Below are positions 24,401-38,215 of a DNA stretch of 64,000 bases, piece by piece; the stretch's first letter is position 1; each line of letters begins with the position of its first letter. A program made the translations under genes and the position numbers. This DNA is from Cyrtodaria siliqua (Eukaryota > Mollusca > Bivalvia > Adapedonta > Hiatellidae), in contig JAWPHD010004356.1 in assembly GCA_037043455.1 (NCBI GenBank), positions 124,001 to 188,000 of the forward strand. Direction: 5' to 3'. Below the pieces are notes generated by a model that ran no database searches, had not been told where the DNA came from, and saw only the letters and a program-made list of their open reading frames with translations.

Positions 24401-26465
24401 GTTAATATGGCCCCAGAGGATAGTACTAATTCTAGGTGTTGATATTGCCCCTTAGGATATTATTAAGCTGTTAATATTCGCCCTGAGGAGAATACTAAAC
24501 ATAACTATTGATACTGTCCCTAAGAACAGTAATAACCCTAGCTGTTGATATGGCCCCTGAGGACTTTACTATCGATAGCTGCTGATATGCCCCTAGGGAC
24601 AGTACTAAAGCTAACTGTTGATATGGCCCCAGAGGACAGTACTAACGTCAGCTGTTGATATTGTCCCTTAAGATAGAACTTACCCTAGCTGTTGATATTG
24701 CCCCTGAGGACAGTAATACACCTAGCTGTTGATATAGCCCCTGAGGACAGTACTAACACCAGCTGTTGATATTGGCCCTAAGGACAGTACTATCGCTAGC
24801 TGTTGATACTGCCCCTAGGGACGGTGCTAAAACTAGATGTTGATATGGCCCCAGAGGACAGTACTAACGCCAGCTGATATTGCCCTGTAGGATAGTATTA
24901 AAAGTAAATATAACCTTAGCTGTTGATAATGCCCTTTAGAACAAAATTAACGCTAGATGTTGATATGGCCCTTAGAACAGTAATAACGGTAGCTGTTGAT
25001 ATGGCCTCTGAGGACAGTACTAATTCTAGCTGTTTATATTGCCCCTTAGGAGATTACTCAGCTGTTGATATTGCCCCTGAGGACCGTAATAACGCCAGCT
25101 GTTGATATTGCACCTTAAGATAGTACGCTAGCTGTTGATATTGACCCTAAGAACAGTACTAATGCCAGATGTTGATATTTCCCCTTAGGATAGTCCTAAA
25201 CCTAGCCGTTGATATTGCCCCTTAGAACAATAATAACGCTAGCTGTTGATATGGCCCCTGAGGATAGTACTAATTCTAGGTATTGATATTGTCCCTTAGG
25301 ACATTATTAAGCTGTTGAGATTGCCCCTGAAGAGAGTACTAAACGTAGCTGTTGATATTGCCCCTAAGGACAGTAATAACGCCAGCTGTTAACATGGCCC
25401 CTGAGGACAGTAATAAACCTAGCTGTTGATATAGACCGAGGACAGTACTATCGCTAGCTGTTGATACAGTCCCTAGGGACGGTACTAAATCTAGCTGTTG
25501 ATATGGCCTCAGAGGACAGTAATAAACCTAGCTGTTGATATAGCCCCTGAGCTACTAACGCCAGGTGTTGCTATTGGCCCTTAGGACAGTGCTATCACTA
25601 GCTGTTGATACTGCCCCTAGGGACGGTACTAGAACTAGCTGTTGATATGGCCCCAGAGGACAGTACTAAACCTAACTGTTTTTATGGCCTCTGAGTACAG
25701 TACTAACGCCAACTGCTGATATTGCCCCTAAGGACAGTGCTAACGCCAGCTGTTGATATTGACCAATAGGACAGTACTATCGCTAGCTGATGATACTGCC
25801 CCTTAGGAGAGTACTAAATCTAGCAGTTGATATGGCCACAGAGGACAGTACTAAGGCTAGCTGTTGATATTGCCCCTTAGGATAGTACTATCGCTAGACT
25901 TAGATAATATCCCTATGGATGTTTAAACGCTGGCTGTTGATATTCCCATGAGGTCAGTTCTTACGCTAGCTGTTGATATTGCCCATGAGGACAGTACTAT
26001 TGCTAGCTGATGATATTGGCCCTGAGGACACTACTTACGCCAGCTGTTGATATTGTCTATGAGGACAGTACTAACGACAGCTGTTGATATTGGCCCCGAG
26101 GACACTACTTACGCCAGCTGATTATATTGCCCCTAAGGGCAGTACTAACGTTGGCTGTTGATATGGCCCCTGAGGACAGTGTTATCGCTGGCTGTTGATA
26201 GGGCCCCCTGAGGACAGTATTATCGCTAGCTGTTGATATTGGCCCTTAGGGCAGTACTAAAACTAGCAGTTGATATGGCTCCAGAGGACAGTGCTAACGC
26301 CAGCTGTTGATATTGCCCCTTAGGATAGTACTATCGCTAGATGTTGATAATATCCCTATGGATGATTAAAAGCTGACTGTTGATATTTTCCCTGAGGTCA
26401 GTTCTTACGCTAGCTGTTGATATTGCCCCTGAGGACAGTACTAACCCAAGCTGTTGATATGGCCC
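21471..26465. repeat. Family B 37-bp array, left (5.0 kb)
   Basis: Tandem units with core AGCTGTTGATATTGCCCC and GAGGACAGTACTAACG, period 37 bp, roughly 130 units of variable divergence. It includes a near-identical internal duplication of 549 bp (about 23,760-24,858). Related arrays lie at 39,348-41,868 (same orientation) and 50,496-53,690 (inverted). No protein, spacer-repeat structure or RNA gene was seen in it. Confidence 0.92.
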
Positions 26466-27180
26466 CTGATAGACATAGATATTTTGCAGTTATCTAGATA
26501 AAACGTTAAAATATCTAGATAGTTAGGTAGCTACCTAGTGGCAAAAATAGAATACCACCATTCTGGTGATACTTAAATAACTCGTGTATTTATAAAGTAC
26601 AAATACAAATTATTCACTTGTGTACGTAATATGGTCGGTGAGTACATGCATTGACCTGGACCACATGTGTCCCTAATATGCTTTTTCCAACGAATTATAC
26701 ACGTGTCCTTAATTCGACTGAATTACATTATGCGGTCCGAGTATTAACTTTCATACCCATCTAACCCCGTCTCCAAGAAGTGAAAGCGGGGTTGGTTGGG
26801 GTATGACATAAAACCTTAATTTTGGCTTTAAAAAGGTGATTATTGTAAAATTAAAACATTTAATAGGTAATTGTAAACAGGTTATCGCGTTATTTTAGTA
26901 AAACATGTTTTTAAACGTGTTTTATTGCCAAAAATATCCGTTATAAAATCCTGCTAATATAAGCTTTCCCATCGCTTAATGGTATTAAGGCGGGACCACG
27001 TAATGAGTGGCACGTGTGCGTAATTCTGTCTGGCTCAAATACGGTTCCACATACCACTTTGTATTGCACTGATCATGAGAGGTATATTACCTTTGATTTT
27101 TAATATATGTTTGCATATACTAATATCATTAAATGAACTAGTTTTCACTATCGGTTAAGAATGTCTTCAAGTGTGTACAT
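26466..27180. repeat. Unique-looking segment S, copy 1
   Basis: Begins GACATAGATATTTTGCAGTT and includes AAGTGAAAGCGGGGTTGGTT. It recurs in direct orientation at 41,869-42,620 and inverted at about 49,990-50,495. In all three copies it directly abuts a family B array, so it moves with the array. Confidence 0.8.
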
Positions 27181-27477
27181 GATTTCCTTATTTTGATATC
27201 ATTGGTATGTCTGATGCTTGGTGGTATTATATATGTCCTATTACAGTTATATGTTGCATTTCACTTATAGAGATATAATTAATTAATTGTCAATTAGAAG
27301 CCATATCTCATTACTTTCCCGATTACAGAAAAAGTAGTCTCTGGTTCAAGAATCAATAACATTGTGATCAAACATGATTGTTGCGTTTAATTATTTGTTT
27401 AGTTTTATTTATCTTCATGTATGTATATATGAAAGTATGTATGTGTGAAAGTATGTATGTGTGTGTGTATGTGTGTA

Positions 27478-27521
<44 letters not shown>

Positions 27522-28200
27522 TCGTGCGTGCGTGCGTAAGTGCGTGCGTAAGTGCGTGCGTAAGTGCGTTCGTGCGTGCTTCTATGTCTCAGCGTAGTTA
27601 CGGGTCTGACGCAATGCTATTTATTTGATCTTTGGAGATTGGAGCCCGATATTTATATTTAGATTTCGGTGGTACATTTTCAATTGCTTTTATTTTCTAC
27701 ACTTAATGTTCGATTCGGTGGTTCCACTACTCCGGCCGATAAAAGGCTATGGGTATTGTTTAACCACTCATCATGCTCATAGGATATGTTGTCTGCTTTT
27801 TAATTGAGTCTTTCGGCTGTTACTTTTGATACGCAGGCTTCATAACCGCTGGAGCAACTAAATTCCATTTTGTTTATTTTGCTCTTCGGGGCATACACTT
27901 TTGTTAGTTACTGGGACGGTTAAACGTATATACTATTGTTTTATGAATACTGAGTTCTGCTATACCCGACACTTGGGTGAGTGAGCGGTAGCTAGCATAT
28001 TTCACTACCTTCATGAACAGTCAAATGCATATGTATCGTGTTCTGTCGTTTCCAAAGGTCTACTCTCATACTCTTTTAAGTTACATAACGCGGCAGTCGC
28101 ATACATGCGTCGACCATGACATTGCATTGTGTGATGGTATTATCACATAATGCGTACACGTCACATATTGCGTATTGAATTTGACGCATTATATGAATAA
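27130..28200. repeat. Segment T, inverted partner of 45,660-46,740
   Basis: Includes the GT/GTGC microsatellite and the CACATAATGCGTACACGTCA region. It matches 45,660-46,740 in reverse complement, including the mirrored microsatellite. No gene was found. Confidence 0.75.
27415..27590. repeat. GTAT/GTGC microsatellite
   Basis: GTATGTAT and GTGCGTGC tracts. The mirrored CACG/CACA tract is at 46,290-46,450. Confidence 0.95.
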
Positions 28201-29820
28201 TCATATTCACCGTCGTTTCCAAGGAAAGCTCTACGTGTATTTTGCGTCACTGATTAATACATAATTTCATCAAGATCTATAATGAGCAAATGGGACTGTT
28301 CAACGGCTTAAAATCTCCATCGAAGGAGGGCGCACGTGTCACAGAACCTTGCCCTAATAATTAACGGTCAATTAAAGCTCTCATTTAGAAAAAAACATAA
28401 AGGTAGGGTAAACGAAAAGACGACTATGCATACACATACACACTGGTGAGAAACCGTTTAATATTAAATATCACAAGTTATGAATATATTGTCCCTTTCG
28501 CGTATCAAGGAAGTGACCTAATAAATTTAATTAACCGTTCATGAGTTTACTGACGTTAGCTGTTGATATTGTCTTTAGGTATAGTACTGAAACAATGGAA
28601 GCTAGTAGGTGATTTTTTCGCAGAGTTTAGTATTAACCGTATCCGGGTTTTTTTTGACTGAGGACAGTATTGACACATGATTTAAAAGAAAACAATTATT
28701 ATATTAAAGCAGATCATTAAAAACAAACTGTCGCTTATTTGCCCTACTTTCTTCTGGCTTTATAAACTACCAGCAGGTTTATGTTTGTACAAGCATTTTA
28801 TTTCTTACTTAAATATTGTGACTTGCGGAATACTCTTGTTATATTCTTAGTGATATTATCCAAGAATGTTCACATGTACAGGTGATCAACACATAAAGTA
28901 AGCAAACCTATCGGGAAGGGCGGGTGGATGGGGTGCGGTGAGGTCGGGTTGGGGGGGGGGGGGGGGGCGGGAAATACTCTGCCCATCACTCTCGGATTTC
29001 ATGTGCTGCATACACACTGGTGAGAAACCGTTTAAGATTAAATATCGCAGGTTATGAATATATCGTCACTTTCGCGTATCAAGGAAGTGACCGAAGTAAT
29101 CTAGTTTGTCATTAAGAACTTTACTGACGCTATCTGTTATTGTCCTAGAGCACAGTACTGAAGCGATGGAAGCTAGCAGGTGATATTATTGCAGAGTTCA
29201 GTGCTGATTGTATCCTTTTTTTGCCCTGAGGACAGTATTGTCACATGATTTAAAACAATATAATTATTATATTAAAGCTGATCATTATTATATTAAAGCT
29301 AATCATATAAAAAAGCCTATTGCTTAATAGCATACCTTTCTTCTGGCTGTATAAGTTACCAGTAGGTTTTTATGCAAGCATTTGATCTCTTAAGTAAAGT
29401 GTGACTTGGTGAAAATTATTGTTATATTCTTAGTTCGTATTATTGTTAACCCTTTTGTGTTAGTGATGTTTTTGCATTTATTATTACTTTTGCCTTCTTG
29501 TTTGTCTGTTTGCGTGTTTTGGGGTTTACTTTGTTCTGTGAAAGCTGCAATTCCTATTCGATTTCTATACCTATTTCTATTATTTCAAGCATGTTCACAT
29601 GTATAGGTGATTCACACATAAAGTAAGCAAAATATCCGGGTGTGTTGTGGTAGGGTGGGGGAATATACTCTGCCCACTATTCTCAGATTAGGCAATAGAG
29701 GCAGCATACTCGTACACACTGGTTAGAAACCGTTTAAGATTAAATATCACGGGTTTTGAATATATCACATTCGCTCATCAAGGAAGTGACCAAAGCCGAT
29801 AATTTTGCCCTCAGGACTAT
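28200..29820. repeat. Left inner arm with repeated zinc-finger-linker units
   Basis: Three related units end in CACACTGGTGAGAAACCGTT or a variant, at 28,439-28,459, 29,013-29,033 and 29,715-29,735. The last has TAG in place of the linker Glu codon. The inverse counterparts lie at 37,650-39,340. A poly-G tract is at 28,953-28,971. Confidence 0.7.
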
Positions 29821-32800
29821 ACCGACACTAGCTGTTCACATTGCCCCTGAGGACAGTACTAACGGTAACTGGCTGTAGATATTGCACCTGAGGAAAGTAG
29901 TAAGATTATCTGTCGATATTGCCCCTGAGGACAGTATAAACAACATATGTCAATAAGGTCCTTAGTGAGGTCCTTAGTGACAAAACAAACATTGTCTGTC
30001 AATTAAGTCCCAAGCAACAATTCCGGCGCCATCTGTCAATAAGGTCCATATACACAATACTGACGTCATCTGTCAATAAGATCCCTTTCAACAATACTGA
30101 CGCCGTCTGTAAATTAGGTCCCTATAGACAATATGAACGCCATCTGTCAATAAGGTTTCTATGGACAATACCCACACCATCTGTCACTAAGGTACCTGTA
30201 CTCAATACACACTTCATTTATCAACAAGGTCCCTATGGACAATCATGACGCCATCTACCAATACGGTCCGTTTCAACAATACTTACACCATGTGTCAATA
30301 AGGTCCATAAAGACAACACAGACTACGTCCATTCAGATCATATTGACGCCGTCTGTGATTGACAAAGTCCCTATTGACAAAACAAACACCATCTGTCAAT
30401 AAGGTCCATTAAGACAATACTGACTCTATCTGCCAATAAGGTCCCAATCAACAATACTGACACCATCTCTCAATAAGGTCTCTATAGACAATAATGACAC
30501 AATCTTTCAATAAGGTCCCAAGATAAAAAAAACTGATGCCACATGTCACTATTGTCCCTATTTGCTATACATCTGTCAATAAGGTCCCTATGCACAATAC
30601 AGACTCGATCCGTATAGACCACACTAACTCCATGTATCAATAACGTCGTTATTGACCAAACAAGCACACTGTCTTAATAAGTTTCTGATAGGAAATACTG
30701 AGGTTATCTGTCAATAAGGTCCCAATCAACAATGATGGCAAAATCTGTGAATAAGGTTCATATATACAATACTGACGGGATCTATCAACAATATTGACGC
30801 CATCTGTCGATAAGATACCCTATCAACAGTAATGACGCCACCTGTAAATATGGTCCGTATAGACCATACTGACGTCATCTGGCGATAATGTCACTATTGA
30901 AAATACTGAAACAATCTGTCAAAAAGGTCCCTATAGACACTGTGTACGTAATCTGTCAATACGGTCCTTATAGTCAATATAGGCACAATGCATCAATTGG
31001 GACCCTATATACAATATGAACTCCATCTGTCAATAAGGTTTCTTTGGACAATACCAACATCATCTGTCACTAAGGTACCTGTATCCAATACAAACTTCAT
31101 TTGTCAACAATGTACCTGAGTACAATAATGACGCCATCTATCAATAGGATCCCTTTCAACAATATTTACGCCATGCGTCAATATGCTCTCTATAGACAAC
31201 ACAGACTATGTCTGTCAATAACGGACCATACTGACGCCATCTGTCAATTTGTCAATAAGGTCAATGTTGACAATACTTACGCCATCTATCAATAAGGTTC
31301 CTATAGACAGTGCATACGGCATCTGTCAATAAGGTCCTTACAGACAATACAGTCGGCATCTGTCATTAGGTCCCTATAAACAGTACAGACGGCATCTGTC
31401 AATAATGCACCTTTAGACAATACTGACGCATTCTGTCAATAAGGTCCCTATAGACAATACTTACGCCATCTATCAATAAGGTTCCTACAGATTGTACATA
31501 CGGCATCTGTCAATAAGGTCCTTACAGACAATACAGTCGGCATCTGTCATTAGGTACCTATAAAAAATACAGACGGCATCTGTCAATAATGCACCTATAG
31601 ACTATACTGACGCATTCTAATAAGGTCCCTATAGACAATGCTTACGCCATCTGTCAATAAGGTCCCTATAGACAATACAGACGGCATCTGTCAATAAGGT
31701 CCCTATACATAATACAGACGGCATCTGTCAATAAGGTCCCTATAGACAATACTTACGCCATCTGCCAATAAGGTTCCTATAGACAATACAGACGGCATCT
31801 GTCAATAAGGTCCCTATACATAATACAGACGGCATCTGTCAATAAGGTCCCTATAGACAATACAAACGGCATCTGTCAATAAAGTCCCTATACATAATAC
31901 AGACGACTTTTGTCAATAAGGTACCTATAGACAATACAGGCGGCATCTGTCAATTAGGTCCCTATACATAATACAGACGCCATCTGTCAATAAGGGCCCT
32001 ATAGACAGTACAGACGGCATCTGTCAATATGGTCCCTATAAACGGTACATACGGCATCTGTCATTAATGCCCCTATCGAAAATACAGACGCCATCTGTCA
32101 CTAATGCCCCTACAGACAATACATACGGCATCTGTCAATAAGGTCCCTATAGACAATACAGACGGCATCTGACATTAAGGTCCCTACAGACAATACAGAC
32201 GGCATGTGCCAATAAGGTCCCTATAGACAATACAGACGGCATCTGTCAATGACGTCATTATAAACAGTACAGACGGCACTTGTCAATATTACCCCTATAG
32301 ACAATACTGACGCCATCTGCCAATAAGGTCGCAATATACAATACAGACGGCATATGTCAATAAGGTCTCTATAGACAATACTTACGCCATCTGTCAATAA
32401 GGTCCCTATAGACAATACAGACGGCATCTGTCAATAAGTTCCCTATACATAATACAGACGGCATCTGTCAATAAGGTCCCTATAGACAATACAGACGGCA
32501 TCTGTCAACAAAGTCCCTATACATAATACAGACGACTTTTGTCAATAAGGTCCCTATAGACAGTACAGACGGCATCTGTCAATTAGGTCCCTATAAACAA
32601 TACAGGCGGCATCTGTCAATAAGGTCCCTATACATAAAACAGACGCCATCTGTCAATAAAGTCCCTATAGACAGTACAGACGGCATCTGTCAATAAGGTC
32701 CCTATAAACGGTACATACGGCATCTGTCATTAATGCCCCTATCGAAAATACAGACGCCATCTGTCACTAATGCCTCTACAGACAATACAGACGGCATCTG

Positions 32801-33904
32801 TCAATAAGGTCCCTATAGACAATACAGACGGCATCTGACAATAAGGTCCCTACAGACAATACAGACGGCATGTGCCAATAAGGTCCCTATAGACAATACA
32901 GACGGCATCTGTCAATGAGGTCATTATAAACAGTACAGACGGCACTTGTCAATATTACCCTTATAGACAATACTGACGCCATCTGCCAATAAGGTCGCAA
33001 TATACAATACAGACGGCATCTGTCAATAATGTCCCTATAGACAATACTGACGGCATCTGACATTAAGGTCCTTACAGACAATACAGACGGCATGTGCCAA
33101 TAAGGTCCCTATAGACAATACAGACGGCATCTGTCAATACAATAAGGTCATTATAAACAGTACAGACGGCACTTGTCAATATTACCCCTATAGACAATAC
33201 TGACGCCATCTGCCAATAAGGTCGCAATATACAATACAGATGGCATCTGTCAATAAGGTCTCTATAGACAATACAGGCGTCATCTGTCAATAAGACCCCT
33301 ATAGACAATACAGCCAGCATCTGTCGATAATGTCCCTATGGACAACAGAGACGGCATCTGTCAATAATGCCCTTATGGACAATACAGACGGCATCTTTCA
33401 ATAAGGTCTTTATAGAAAATACAGACGGCACCTGTCAATAAGGTTCCTATAGACAATACAGACGACATCTATCAATAAGGTCCCTACAGACAATACAGTC
33501 GACGTTTGTCAATAAGGTCCATATAAACAGTACAGACGGCATCTGTCAGTATTGCACCTTTAGACAATACTGACGTATTCAGTCAATAAGGTCCCTCTAG
33601 ACAAAACTTACGTCATTTATCAATAAGGTTCCTATGGACAATATACACGGCATCTGTCAATAAGGTCCCTACAGACAATACATAAGGCTTCTGTCAATAA
33701 GGTCCCTACAGACAATACAGTCGATATCTGTCAATAATGCCCCTACAGACAATAAAGACGGCATCTGTCAATAAGGTCCTTATAAACAATATAGACGGCA
33801 CCTGTCAATAACGTCCCTATAGACAACACAGACGGCATCTGCCAATAAGGTCCTATAGACAATACTTCCGCCATCTGTCAATAAGGTCACTATAAACAGT
33901 ATAA
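29821..33904. repeat. Family C 37-bp array, left half of central palindrome
   Basis: Units have the core CATCTGTCAATAAGGTCCCT and TAGACAATACAGACGG, period 37 bp, about 108 units. At 29,820-29,960 the units are still family B (GTTGATATTGCCCC-like) and change to family C without losing phase. A higher-order repeat of 666 bp (18 units) links 32,061 to 32,727 and 32,201 to 32,867. A third copy of the last marker at 33,089 is 222 bp (6 units) further on. Confidence 0.92.
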
Positions 33905-36900
33905 ACTTATTGGCAGATGCCGTCTGTATTGTCTATAGGGAGCTTATTGAAAGATGTCGTATGTATTATCTGTAGCGGCATTATTGACAGATGCCGTCTG
34001 TACTGTTTATATGGACCTTATTAATAGATGCCGTCTGTATTGTCTATAGGGTCGTTATAGACATAAGCCGTTTGTATTGTCCATAGGGACATTTTTGACA
34101 GATGTCGTCTGTGTTGTCCATAGAGGCCTTATTGACAGATGCCGCCTATATTGTCTATAGGGACCTTATTGACAGAGGCAGTCTGTATTGTCTATAGGTA
34201 GCTTATTAAAGATGCCGTATGTATTGTCTGTAGGCACCTTAATGTCAGATGTCGTCTGTATGGTCTATAGGGACCTTCTTGACAGAATGCGTCTGTATTG
34301 TCTGTAGGGACATTATAGACATATGCCGTCTATATTATCTTTAGGGACCTTATTGACAAATGCCGTGTGTATTGTTTATAGGGACCTTATTGACAAATGA
34401 CGTATGTTTGTCAATAGAAAAAATATTGACAGATGCTGTATGTACTGTCTATAGGGACCTTATTGACAGATGAAGCCTGTATTGTCTGTAGTGACCTTAT
34501 TGACATATGCCGCCTATACTGTCTATAGGGACCTTATTGACAGATGCCGTCTGTATTGTTATAGGGAACTTATTAACATATGCCGTCTGTATTGTCTATA
34601 GGGACGTTATTGACAGATGCCATATGTATTGTCTATAGGGACCTTATTGACAGATGTCGCCTGTGTTGTCCATAGGGGCCTTATTGACAGATGCCGCCTA
34701 TATTGCCGATAGGGGCATTAATGACAGATGCCGTATGTTTTGTCTATAAGGACCTTATTGACAGATACCGTCTGTACTGTCTATAGGGACCTTATTGACA
34801 GATTCCGTCTGTACTGTATATAGGGACTTTATTGACAGATGGCGTAAGTATAATCTATAGATGCATTAGTGACAGATGCCGTCTGTATTGTTCATAGGGA
34901 TCTTATTGACAGATGTCGTCTGTGTTGTCCATAGGGGCCTTATTGACAGATGCCGCCTATATTGTCTATAGGGAGCTTATTGAAAGATGCCGTATGTATT
35001 ATGTGTAGCGGCATTATTGACAGATGCCGTCTGTACTGTTTATAGGGACCTTATTGACAGACGGCGTAAGTTTTGTCTATAGGGACCTTATTGACAGATG
35101 CCGTCTGTATTGTCAATAGGGACCTTAATGACAGATGTCGTATGTGTTGTCCATAGGGCCCTTATTGACAGATGCCGCCTATTTTCTATAGGGACCTTAT
35201 TGACAGATGCCGTCTGTATTGTTTAAAAGGACCTTATTGACAGATTCCGTCTGTATTGTCTGTAGGGGCATTATTGACAGATGCTGTTTTTTTTGGCTAT
35301 ACGGACCTTATCGACAGATGGCCTCTATATGTCTATAGGGACCTTTTTGACAGAATGCGTCAGTATTGTCTGTAGGTGCATTGTCGACAGATGCCGTCTG
35401 TACTGTTTATAGGGACCTTATTGATAGAAATCAACTGTTTTGTCTGTAGGGACCTTATTGACAGAAGCCTTCTGTACTGTCTTTAGGGACCTTATTGACA
35501 GATGCCGTGTGTATTGTCTATAGGAACCTTATTGATAGATGGCGTAAGTATTTTCTATAGGGACCTTATTGACAGAATGCGTCAGTATTGTCTGAAGGTG
35601 AATTATTGACGGATGCCGTCTGTATTGTCTATAGGGACCTTATTGACAGATGTCGTCTGTATTGTCTATAGGAAGCTTATTGACAGATGTCATCTGTATT
35701 GTCTATAAAGACCTTATTGAAAGATGCCGTCTGTATTGTCCATATGTGTATTATTGACAGATGCCGTCTATGTTGTCAATAGGGACCTTATTGACAGATG
35801 CTGTCTGTATTGTCTATAGGGGTCTTATTGGCAGATGACGCCTGTATTGTCTATAGGGACATTATTGACAGATGTCGTCTGTGTTGTCTATTGCGACCTT
35901 ATTGGCAGATGGCGTCAGTATTGTCTATAGGGGCATTAGTGTCAGATGGCGTCTGTATTGTCGATAGGGGCATTAATGACAGATGCCGTATGTATTGTCT
36001 ATAGGGACCTTCTTGACAGATGGCGTCTATATTGTCTATTGCGACCTTATTGTCAGATGGCGTCAGTGTTGTCTATAGGGGCATTAGTGACAGATGGCGT
36101 CTGTATTGTCGATAGGGGCATTAATGACAGATGCCGTATGTATTGTCTATAGGGACCTTCTTGACAGATGGCGTCTATATTGTCTATTGCGACCTTATCG
36201 TCAGATGGCGTCAGTATTGTCTATAGGGGCATTAGTGACAGATGGCGTCTGTATTGTCGATAGGGGCATTAATGACAGATGCCGTATGTTTTGTCAACAT
36301 CAACCTTATTGACAGATTGACAGATGGCGCCAGTATGGTCTGTAGGTTCGTTATTGACAGATATAGTCTGTGCTGTCTATAGAGAGCATATTGACGCATG
36401 GCGTAAATATTGTTGAAAGGAAACTTATTGATGGATGACGTCATTATTGTACATAGGTACATTGTTGACAAATGAAGTTTGTATTGGATACAGGTACCTT
36501 AGTGACAGATGATGTTGGTAGTGTCCAAAGAAACCTTATTGACATATGGAGTTCTTATTGTATATAGTGTACCAATTGATGGATTGTGCCTATATTGACT
36601 ATCAGAACCGTATTGACAGATAACGTACACACTGTCTATAGGGACTTTTTTGACAGATGGTGTCGGTATTTTCAATAGGGACGTTATCGCCAGATGACGT
36701 CAGTATGGTCTATACGGACCATATTTACAGGTGGCGTCATTACTGTTGATAGGGTATCTTATCGGCAGATGGCGTCAATATTGTTGATAGATACCTTATT
36801 GACAGATCGCTTCAGTGTTGTATATATGGACCTTATTGACAGATTTTGCCATCATTGTTGATTGGGACCTTATTGACAGATAGCCTCAGTATTTCTATCA

Positions 36901-37650
36901 GGAACTTATTGAGAGAGTGTGCTTGTTTGGTCAATAACGACGTTATCGATACATGGAGTTAGTGTGGTCTATACGGATCGAGTCTGTATTGTGCATAGGC
37001 ACCTTATTGACAGATGTATAGCAAATAGGGACCATAGTGACAGTTTTTTTTATTTTGGGACCTTATTGAAAGATTGTGTCATTATTGTCTATAGGGACCT
37101 TATTGAGAGATGGTGTCAGTAGTGTTGATTGGGACCTTATTGGCCGATAGAGTCAGTATTGTCTTAATGGACCTTATTGACAGATGGTGTTTGTTTTGTC
37201 AATAAGGAATGTATTGACAGACGGCGTCAATATGATCTGAAAGGACGTTACTGTTGACAGACGTAGTCCGTGTTGTCTTTATTGACACATGGCATAAGTA
37301 TTGTTGAAACGGACCGTATTGGTAGATGACGTCATAATAGTCCATAGGGACCTTGTTGATAAATGAAGTGTGAATTGCGTATAGGTACCTTAGTGACAGA
37401 TGGTGTGGGTATTGTCCATAGAGACCTTATTGACAGATGGAGTTCATATTGTCTATAGGGACCTAATTGACAGACGGCGTCAGTATTGTTGAAAGGGACC
37501 TTATTGACAGATGATGTCAGTATTGTTTATATGGACCTTATTGACAGATGGCGCCGGAATTGTTGCTTGGGACTTAATTGACAGATAATGTTTGTTTTGT
37601 CACTAAGGACCTCACTAAGGAATTGACAGATGTCGTTTATACTGTCCTCA
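33905..37650. repeat. Family C 37-bp array, right half of central palindrome
   Basis: The same units in reverse complement (CTATAGGGACCTTATTGACA), about 100 units. Outer units pair one-to-one with the left half: for example, the distinctive unit with AAATGAAGTGTGAATTGCG at 37,354 mirrors 30,205. A 148-bp (4-unit) higher-order repeat lies at 35,946-36,300. At the right end the units return to family B type by 37,700. Confidence 0.92.
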
Positions 37651-37956
37651 GGGGCAATATCGACAGATAATAGTACTACTTTCCTCAGGTGCAATATCTA
37701 CAGCCATTTACCGTGAGTACTGTCCTCAGGGGCAATGTGAACAGCTAGTGTCGGTATAGTCCTGAGGGCAACATGTTCGGCTTTGGTCACTTCCTTGATG
37801 AGCGAAAGTGATATATTCAAAACCTGTGATATTTAATCTTTAAACGGTTTCTCACCAGTGTGTACGAGTATGCTGCCTCTATTGCCTAATCTAAGAATAG
37901 TGGGCAGAGTATATTCCCTCACCCTCCCATAACACACCCGAATATTTTGCTTACGT
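37651..37956. repeat. Right inner arm, mirror of 29,640-29,820
   Basis: Carries a minus-strand HTGEKPF-type linker at 37,842-37,862 and ends in ACACACCCGAATATTTTGCT, the inverse of the left sequence at about 29,620-29,645. Confidence 0.7.
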
Positions 37957-38215
37957 CATACTTGTCGCTACGTCATAGTCGTTACGTCATAGCGACTAGC
38001 GTGTCACTTGAAGAAAATCATCTACGGTGTGTTCATGGGGTCATTGCATTTTTGTATTAAAATTGATGAATTTAAGATCAAATATCATAAAATGCACCTA
38101 TGCGATTTTTCCGGACTTTTTTTCTGTGAATGTGTAACATATGACCTTTCGGTTAAAAAAATAATAATTTCTGTTGGAATTTGTTTGACCTTAAAATCTA
38201 TAATAACTAGAGTAA
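37957..38215. mobile_element. Right-arm-specific 260-bp insertion
   Basis: The mirrored sequence on both sides matches the left arm, but this block does not. It begins with repeated ACGTCATA motifs (GTCGCTACGTCATAG, then TACGTCATAGCGAC) that form a short inverted repeat. The left arm has a different block of about 390 bp at this place, so it is either an insertion or a replacement. Class unknown. Confidence 0.45.

Noticed and set aside
35798..36312. Repeated frames reading ASVLSIGAL...CIVYRDL
   Set aside because: Products of the 37-bp family C units, with the same frame recurring on the other strand in the left half. No start context or domain.
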